Source: Aurifilum marmelostoma (Eukaryota; Ascomycota; Sordariomycetes; Diaporthales; Cryphonectriaceae). Taken from it: DNA of 64,000 nt. Below are positions 57,057-64,000 of the stretch, in pieces (within the stretch, counting starts at the first letter, position 1; each line of letters opens with the position of its first letter). The stretch covers positions 2,046,001-2,110,000 of the forward strand of contig JAMXSV010000017.1 of NCBI GenBank assembly GCA_027559495.1, read 5' to 3'. The translations under genes were made by a program, and so were the position numbers. Under the pieces are notes generated by a model. That model saw only the letters and a program-made list of their open reading frames with translations, did not search any database and was not told the origin of the DNA.

Positions 57057-57508
57057 CTTGATGGAGTTTTATGGGTCAACACGGTTGGCTGGTGCGGTAG
57101 GAGTGAGATTGGCAGTTGCAATGGATTAGTTTGACGACAATAATGTTTGGAGGATGGGAGAGAAGAGAAGAGAGAGAGAGAGAGAGAGGTAACCCAGGGG
57201 CAACAAACAAGCTTTCGATAATGTAAATACTTGTGGTTCGTTTCCTCAGCGCTCGCTCCCTTCTTGTTCCCCTTGGTCCTTGGCACTTGGCAATGATGGG
57301 TGGCCGGGATGGACCCAGGATGACATCATCGCCAGCCTGATTTTTTTACCCGTTTGGGTACTGGATACATAGACAAACACTCTATTATTTTCTCACCTTC
57401 CAGAGACGTTGCTTGAGCTCGGAGTCAGAAATGCAAGGCTGAAAGAGTCACGAGTCGAGGCTGAATCTTGAATTTTGAGTTTTTTCCCCTTATTGGCTGC
57501 TGCTTATT
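57057..57508. other. Intergenic with a GA microsatellite
   Basis: Between two minus-strand genes; upstream region of the 80-aa gene. It contains the (AG)10 tract at 57169-57188. Confidence 0.5.
57169..57188. repeat. (AG)10 microsatellite
   Basis: Ten uninterrupted AG units, in the likely 5' leader of the 80-aa gene. Confidence 0.9.
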
Positions 57509-58772
57509 CTAGCCCCTCACTGATGCCGGTGGATGCATCTCAAAATGAGCAAACTCAAAGTCAATCCTCGGCGGCGATGCCTCAGGTCTTACATGCTCGG
57601 CGTGCTCGCTGTTTGCACTCCTCTTCCAGGGCCCAGTCCCAGCGTCGCTCGGCTGGTGTACATAATGGAAGTTCTGAGGCAGGCCGTCCGAGCCCACACC
57701 GAGCCTCTTGAACATGCGGAGCTTGTCCAGCGCCGTCTTGAAGTCGTCCAGGATCACCGTGTCGGTGCAGCACTTGAAGACGAGCGCCAGCTTCCAGAAG
57801 GGGTTGACGCCCACCGGCAGCGTGTCTGAGAACACCTCCGTCACGGACAGGATGTCGAGGACCACAAAGGAGATGCTGAGGAACATGGCAGCCAGCATGA
57901 CGGCGAACCGGGGCGAGATGGTGGCCACCTCGCGCAGCGTCATGTCGTAGTGCTTCTTGAACACCCACAGCAGCTTGGCGCACGATGCCACCCACCATGG
58001 GTCGCGGAACAGGGCCTCCAGAGGCCGCGTCCTGGTGAAGAGCACCTCGTCGATGTTGTTGAAGTAGACAAAGGTCGCGTACATCTCGAGGATCCAGTAC
58101 GGCTGGACCAGGATCACGGTGCCGATGAAGACAGCACTGGACCGCCGCGTCAGGAAGGGGCGCAGTTTCATCCAGGCGATGACGCTGTGCAGCTGTGTCG
58201 ACATGTGCAGCCCCACCGCTGCTGTTGACAGCCACCAGCCGTATGTTGGGCTCTGCCAGAAGAGATTGAAGGACTGCCAGCCTCCTATGACGAGCTGCGT
58301 GCACAAGATCTTGAGTCAATTAGTTCAGCCTTGATGGAGGTGGCGGAGAAGGAGGAGAGTGAGAAAGGGCAGTGCTGCGTACTTCGAGGAGGATAAGCTT
58401 GTGCAACAGTACGCCTTTCTTCATGTTGGCGACGGTTATGCCTGCCATGATGACAAGTCCACCGATCACTGGAGAGATTTTGTCAGCCATACTCTGTCCT
58501 CCTGCTGGCCACGGTCACGTTCATGTCCGTGAACGATGATGAGTTCTGGCATACTGATCATCACGAGTCAATGGTCAGCTTGAGATTTTGCAAAACGCGC
58601 GCGGTGAGTTTAAGTCATTCTTGATATGGACCGCTTGTGGCCTCGAACAGACAAAGACTTGCCTGAATCCTTCGGCCCAGCCTTCTAACACGATAGCCTC
58701 ACGGCCTGACGGGGGCTTACTGCCGGGAGTCATCCTCGGCAGCAACAACCCATCACCATATATCGGACTCAT
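57509..58772 (-). CDS. Conserved fungal integral membrane protein
   Basis: Exons about 58772-58664, 58468-58383 and 58309-57509, about 331 aa. Six or so hydrophobic helices are separated by segments I recall from a Pezizomycotina-wide family without known function: MSPIYGDGLLLPRMTPG, PPSGREAIVLEGWAEGF, NMKKGVLLHKLILLE, YGWWLSTAAVGLH, TRTRPLEALFRDPWW and NPFWKLALVFKC. The C-terminal 60 residues are polar. Intron 2 (GTACGC donor) closes in phase 0. Intron 1 is odd: the strong acceptor (branch GCTGAC, CTCCAG) demands that exon 1 end after TTCA, giving EGF-M-IGGLV. The sequence there is TTCAGGCAAGT, so the donor would be a GC donor preceded by one extra G. A sequence error or another junction is possible. 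Confidence 0.8.
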
Positions 58773-60501
58773 AACGATCGTTGCTGGGGTGGAATTAACT
58801 TTGCGGTGTGTATCGTTTGTGGGACGCGACGCTGTGGAGTGTCCATGGGGAAAGCTCAGGGGACGGAAAGCGAAGTAAGAAAAAGAGACATAACGTGAGC
58901 CTCGAGTGGCAATGCTGCAGCCTTTTTATATAATGCCGGTGTATGAGCCTCACTGACGTAGCAGCACTGTAGTAGGAGTGCGAAGGAATGGGAGATTTTT
59001 TTTTCTTTCTTCTTCCCAAAGGTTGTACACACCATAATTAGGGCTTGAGCTGAGAGATCTTCAGCGCTGTGGGGGGTGGCCGCCATCGCATTCTAAACCA
59101 ACCAAGAACCAGCAGACGGTGTTTGTGCAGGCTTACTCTCTCACATTGCGGACAGCGCCCAAGACCACTCTTCCCCGCCTTCGACTCATCCTTTTCCGTG
59201 GAGCCTCCACCGCCAGTCTCCCGTCAGCCAGAGGGGGTGCACACACTGCTGACGCAGAAACAGATATGCCTGGTGCTGAAAAACAGCAGAGTCCCATCCG
59301 GCTTGCCGTGAGGCTTTGCCCAAAGCTGACGGGTACCCTGTATTCGGTCATCCCTCGTCCCCCACATCTTGTGCGCGAAGATGGGTGGGTTGGGTTACAC
59401 GGCGCCGGTGTGTTGGGTTTTAGGCAAGTGATCAGCGCCATGGAATAAGTTTGCGGTGGGCAAATTAGGAGAGGGCATTGGATCGGTGTGTGATCAGAAT
59501 ATGGTTGAGATATATGACAAGCTTGACGATGATACTTGGTGGCTCTATAAAACAATTATTCATGTGGCAGGAGGCTTATACTTGTACTATAGTGGCCAAA
59601 GAAATGATATAATTATGGCTGCCTTCTAGATGGGAACACGAAACCTTTGGCGAGAATTTAAGGGCAGAGTAAGGCTGAGAGGTATGGGTTATATTAGTCC
59701 GTGTAACTTTGATATGATCATTCTCGGTGTGTACGTCAAGAAATTGACGCCGTCATGAATGCTCAGAGATGAGAGTGTAACATGTTGATGGGGTCGAAGA
59801 CCGTGAGCTTGCATAAGTGCCGCTGATTCCAAATACTAACCAGATCCGACCTTGGCAGAGGATACTTGAGGTCCTTGTCAGGATAGACTGGTGGCAATCC
59901 ATAATGCATCAAAGTTTCAAGCCCATGGCTAGGTCTAGCCCCCTACTTCAAGTATCGATCACTTGATCTGTGGCTGTTTCGACCTCGGCGTATGTTCGGT
60001 AGGATTCCTACAAGTAGTATGATACAAAAGCCACATATGTTTGTCCCAGCTCTGATATTGCCAGAGGGAGTTCACCGGTGTATTAGTGTGCCCGATGCCT
60101 GGGATCTCTATCTAAAGTTAGATACTGTAGAACAAAGAATCTGATCACGATGGACTCGCTCCCTTTTCAGAGTTTTTGTTCTCCGGGGCGGCGAACCAGT
60201 TATGCCCGATAGAAACAAGTTGATGGATGCACTTCCCCGCAAACGAGATCTGGGGAAATAGTCTCTAGAGTGGGAAAGAAATGGACCCTAGAGGAAAAAT
60301 GAATGTCCCGCCCGGTTAATGTAGAGACTGACTGACTCTTTCGAGGACGACTCGCGGGATATTAATGGAGCCTCACCGAGAATAGATAAAACGTCTGCCA
60401 AGACCCATCGTTCACCTCAGCATTCATACCCGAGGAATTTCATAGTCACCGCCCTCGCACACGGCTTCATCACACTTAACAAGCATTCCCAGAAACCGAC
60501 A
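58773..60501. other. Intergenic, divergent promoters
   Basis: About 1.7 kb shared upstream region of the membrane protein and the monooxygenase. A 109-codon plus-strand frame (59119-59448) has no recognisable content. No other structure is seen. Confidence 0.5.
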
Positions 60502-61866
60502 ATGACCGAACAGCACCCCTTCAAGAAGGTCCTCATCGTAGGCGCCGGGCCAGCAGGCCTCCTGTTGGCCCTCCTCCTCTCCAAGCACGGGATCCCCGTC
60601 ACCATCGTGGAGATGTCCGACCACCTAGACCAGCAGCCCCGAGCCGCACACTACGGTCCGCCGGCGACGCCTGATCTCCAGCGAGCAGGCATCCTGGACG
60701 AGCTGCGCACCAAGGGCCTGAGCCTGAACACCATGTGCTGGCGCCGCTTCGAGGACCATAGCTACGTCGCCGGCTTCGACGCGCAAGTCATTGCGGATGT
60801 GGACGGCAATGACTGGCGGACCGTGAGCTACCCGCTCCAGGACCTTGACCAGCTCATGCTGGATCTCTTTCTCAAAGAGTACAGTGGGGATATCAGGTGG
60901 AAGCACAAGGTTGTTGGTGTGGGCCAGGATGCCGACAAGGCCTGGGTTGACGTTGAGACGCCAGACGGCCAGGCACGACTGGAGTCGGATTATGTGGTGG
61001 GCTGCGACGGTGCGGGCAGTGCTGTTAGAAAGGCCTTGTTTGGAGACGAGTATCCTGGCTTCACCTGGGATGCTCAAATCATCGCCACAAACGTGAGTTC
61101 TAGAGGTCGATGTTGAGAGAGTTGCAAGATCTCAGCGCTGAAATGCAGTATGCAGACCTATTACGACTTTGACAAGTTTGGGTTCCACGACGCCAACTTC
61201 ATCATACACCCAGAACACTTTTTTGTAAGGCTTCTCATGTCTGAGCGCACATACAGATTGGGTCCTAATCATGCAACGACGCGATGATGATAGATGGCGG
61301 CCAGACTTACTGCAGATGGACTGTATCGCATCACATACGGTGAAACACCAGGACTGTCAGTCGAAGAGTACAAGAAGAGACAACCCTGGAAATTCGAGAC
61401 CATACTCCCCGGTCACCCAAAGCCCGACCAGTATAAGATGATCAACTGGGCACCGTACAAGATGCATCAGCGCTGTGCGCCCAAGTTTCGAGTCGGCCGG
61501 GTCCTGCTTGCCGCCGACGCAGCTCACCTCTGCAACCCGTGGGGTGGTCTAGGCATCACTGGCGGCTTCGTCGACTGCGGTGGTCTTTATGACTGCCTTG
61601 CAGGCATCTGGGACGGCAAGGCCGATGAGTCCATCCTCGAACTGTACAGCGAGAAGAGGATCGAGAAGTATCAGACCATCATCAACCCGATCTCACAGGA
61701 GAATTTTCGTCGCGTCTCGGACAAGGACCCGAGCACAAGATACGAACGGGATGAGTTTATGCATCTCTTGACCAAGGGAGAAACCGACAAGGCTTTTCTA
61801 AAAGACTTGCTCATGGGTGGCTTTGACGTGAGGTATGATTTTACTCAGCATTACAAGAGCATATAA
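60502..61866 (+). CDS. FAD-dependent aromatic-ring monooxygenase-like protein
   Basis: Exons 60502-61092, 61156-61224 and 61294-61866 (63- and 69-nt introns, all phase 0) give 410 aa. The family (PheA/TfdB type) hydroxylates phenolic or polyketide substrates using NAD(P)H. FAD-binding motifs are complete: VLIVGAGPAGLLLALLLSKHG (dinucleotide fold), VVGCDGAGSAVRK (DG motif) and RVLLAADAAHLCNPWGGLG (GD-like motif, here AD). ARAAHYGPP is the substrate-side segment. The 69-nt middle exon encodes TYYDFDKFGFHD and HPEHFF. It lacks the C-terminal thioredoxin-like domain of phenol hydroxylases, as is normal for short fungal members. No signal peptide. Nothing nearby shows a gene cluster. Confidence 0.9.
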
Positions 61867-62397
61867 CCGCAGATGTTACATGCGACAAGTAACGGAAACA
61901 TTTGAGCTTCCTTGCATATCATAGAAAATTAAACCGGTGGCAGAAGAGTGTTACCAACAATATGTACCTTGGGTCTCAGCATAAGGTTTCGGTTGCATCT
62001 ATTCAGATTTGTGTCTTGGGTATGTAGACCAATGAAGTGTCCATGCTGGAGAAATGCTCGTACTACTGTGCTTATTGCATTTGTGCACCAGACAAGCATC
62101 ATCCGCGATCGAGTATTGTCCCCAAGTATCACGGCACACCAGTATCCACAACGTCCTCACCAGAGGAAAATCGACTTTCTCTCGGACAGTCATGTGCCAT
62201 GCCGTTCCCAGATTTCCTTTCCTTACCGCCTTATTGTTCTATGTTCATTAAGACACTTGTTTCCCTGTAGAAGCGCGTATTAGCCATCCATCATGCCCTG
62301 TTCAAACACTCAAAGCCATCTTCAGAATCGAAGGTTGCAGATTCCAGGCCCATTGTGAACTTACATTGCGGTGTTCTTTCGGTCCCATGATGACCTT
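61867..62397. other. Intergenic, convergent 3' flanks
   Basis: Between the monooxygenase and the RRM-like gene. Nothing recognisable. Confidence 0.5.
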
Positions 62398-63597
62398 TCA
62401 CAGTATCGAAAAAGGATTTGGGACTCTGTGGTATTCGAGGGCATTCCAAGCGCCCGCCTCCAGTGGATCCGCAGTGAAGAAACAATGGATATGGGGAAAC
62501 TCGCGGTCCAATGCCATCTTCGCCGCCTGAGCTTGGCACCTGTAGCTGCCAAACCGGTACTCGAGAACACTGTCACTTCCGTGAGCGCCTCCTCCCTCGA
62601 CCCGAGTGATGATCTCGTCGACCTGGAAGTCGAGCTTGGACCTGAAGAACTCAGTCAGGGTGCGCGGGTTGACGAACGCGGGCGGGCCCCCGATGAGCAG
62701 CACACGGCTGGCGTCCGAGTTGGCGAGCGCGGTGTTTTCGGCGGTCTTGACGCGGTTCCACATGACGTGCGCCTGCTGGCCGTCGACCAAGAAGCCGCGC
62801 TGCTGACACAGGAGCATGAACCGGTGTGCGGCGTTGCGTTTGAAGAAGACGACCTTGGCGGCGCAGCCGTGGTGGCCCAGGGCGTGCTCGGGGTTGTTGA
62901 TGTGGATGGCAAAGATGCGGCCGAGGGGGCCCATGCCGTGCAGGGCGATGATGAGGCGGTGGACCGTCAGGGTGGCTGGGAGGTTGACGATGAAGACGGA
63001 ACAGTTGAGGGAGTGGGGGATGTTGGCGCTCCGGTTGGCAGCGAGGAAGGGATCACCACGGTAGCTTGGGCTGTGGCCTAAAGCGATCATGGTCACGCCA
63101 TCTACGCCGTTGCGAGAGATGGTATTGACTGTGTCAAGGTGTGTCTTGTCCAGACTCTCGTTGCCCGAAGCCATGGGCTGGCACGTGATGGGCTGGTTCC
63201 ATGGGTCCTGGCGTAGAATCGACAAAGGACGATGAGTAGAGGCACTTAAAGGCAGATCCCAGATGTGTCCGTTATGTCCATGAGCATGAGGAGCCTTTGC
63301 AGCTGACTGACCATGGACTTCAGTGGAGTCTTGGGCTTGGACTTGGTGCAGATTAACTAATCCTCCTCGTTGGATGGCGGCAGTTCCTTGTTGACTCGGC
63401 AATGGCTGCTGACACAAGACAGACTGGATAACATGGCCCTTGCGTATGGCAGTAACCGTGTCAGGGCAGCACGAGGGAGGGCAGTTCACATAGCTACCAA
63501 CAGCCGGTTCGAGCTGGCACATGGCACCGTCGTCGATGTTGGTATTGTTGACTGATCGAACCGCCGGGAGAGAAATGGAATGGTGATAAGCCATCAT
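62398..63597 (-). CDS. Tandem RRM-like domain protein
   Basis: Single exon, 399 aa, starting at the first of two adjacent ATGs (63597, 63594). Residues 1-195 are low in order, rich in His, Gln, Ser and Pro. Residues about 198-285 form an RRM-like fold: CSVFIVNLPATLTVHRLIIAL (strand 1 and helix 1), RIFAIHIN (strand 2), HGCAAKVVFFKRNAAHRFM (strand 3, helix 2) and VDGQQAHVMWNR (strand 4). A second, shorter unit follows at about 298-378 (RVLLIGGPPAFVNPRTLTEFF, VLEYRFGSYRCQAQAAKMAL). RNP1 aromatic residues are only partly kept. I recall many such proteins in Sordariomycetes, all uncharacterised; RNA binding is an inference. Confidence 0.75.
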   Translation of the reverse strand: MMAYHHSISLPAVRSVNNTNIDDGAMCQLEPAVGSYVNCPPSCCPDTVTAIRKGHVIQSVLCQQPLPSQQGTAAIQRGGLVNLHQVQAQDSTEVHGQSAAKAPHAHGHNGHIWDLPLSASTHRPLSILRQDPWNQPITCQPMASGNESLDKTHLDTVNTISRNGVDGVTMIALGHSPSYRGDPFLAANRSANIPHSLNCSVFIVNLPATLTVHRLIIALHGMGPLGRIFAIHINNPEHALGHHGCAAKVVFFKRNAAHRFMLLCQQRGFLVDGQQAHVMWNRVKTAENTALANSDASRVLLIGGPPAFVNPRTLTEFFRSKLDFQVDEIITRVEGGGAHGSDSVLEYRFGSYRCQAQAAKMALDREFPHIHCFFTADPLEAGAWNALEYHRVPNPFSIL

Positions 63598-64000
63598 GAG
63601 GATTGTTGAAGGGGTTAGGGCGCCAGCGTTGAAGTATTAGAAGACCAGAAGGTAAAGACTTGGGAAGGCTCGCCACACTTCTCGGTCGATCTTGATGTTG
63701 TTGGGACTCAAATGTAAAGGTAAGTTGCAGCAATACAAATCTTGATCATGAAGGAGAGGGAGGTAAATACACTTCACAATGCCTGCAGTGCCAGACCAGC
63801 TAGGCAATAGCATCACTCCCATTCACAAGTGGTCATGGTCAAGTGGAGGCACTGACGCTTGCATCCAGATATCCTTGCTCTCCTTGATTTTTCCCAGTGT
63901 ACTACTAACCCGCAGAGCTATCTCAACCCTTCTAACAGTCTGATCTTGATCTGAAGTGTAGATTGAAGGTAAGAGTCTCAGATCAATCGATAAACAGAGC
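63598..64000. other. Window end, upstream of the RRM-like gene
   Basis: Upstream region of the RRM-like gene up to the window edge. Nothing recognised. Confidence 0.5.

Overview
The window is nuclear DNA of a filamentous ascomycete (Pezizomycotina, probably a Sordariomycete; the class is inferred). The basis is short introns (about 48-150 nt) with GTAAGT/GTATGT donors, CTAAT/CTGAC-like branch sites and CAG/TAG acceptors, plus fungal-only families: a CFEM protein, a fungal rhodopsin-like seven-helix protein, a Pmp3-type proteolipid, Arb1, and DUF7924. I see no rRNA, tRNA, CRISPR or intact transposon. I modelled 26 genes. Nearly all close in phase when exons are joined by hand at canonical splice sites.

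Layout. 0-4 kb: a UbiA-type membrane prenyltransferase/terpene cyclase and a five-exon cytochrome P450, tail to tail, the best candidate for a small terpenoid pathway. 5-16.5 kb: a DUF7924 protein with a homopolymer frameshift, an M20 amidohydrolase with a probable mitochondrial presequence, an NTF2-like protein, a paraoxonase-like propeller, an HD-domain cyanamide hydratase-like enzyme and a rhodopsin-like membrane protein. 16.5-23 kb: mostly non-coding around one P-loop plus HAD protein. 23-34 kb: class I glutamine amidotransferase, the mRNA 3'-end factor Clp1 (with an unusual 1.1 kb first intron), inositol polyphosphate multikinase and Arb1, a subunit of the Argonaute siRNA chaperone complex. 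34-45 kb: two poorly known small genes, a Pmp3-like proteolipid with a long tail, the spliceosomal helicase Prp22 and an MFS transporter. 47-64 kb: CFEM protein, NmrA-like reductase, a two-helix membrane protein, a TRAPPC12-like protein, an 80-residue protein with a cysteine-rich tail, a conserved membrane protein, an FAD monooxygenase and a protein with tandem RRM-like domains. A gene-poor stretch lies at about 49.9-53.1 kb.

Most genes look like independent housekeeping or accessory loci and not one cluster. Several act on RNA (Clp1, Prp22, Arb1, the RRM-like protein), but I treat that as coincidence. Two genes (DUF7924 and Prp22) are each restored to frame by removing one base from a C or G run, and a third junction (near 58663) behaves the same way. 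This suggests homopolymer errors in the assembly more than three real mutations. Family assignments rest on my reading of motifs; no search was run.
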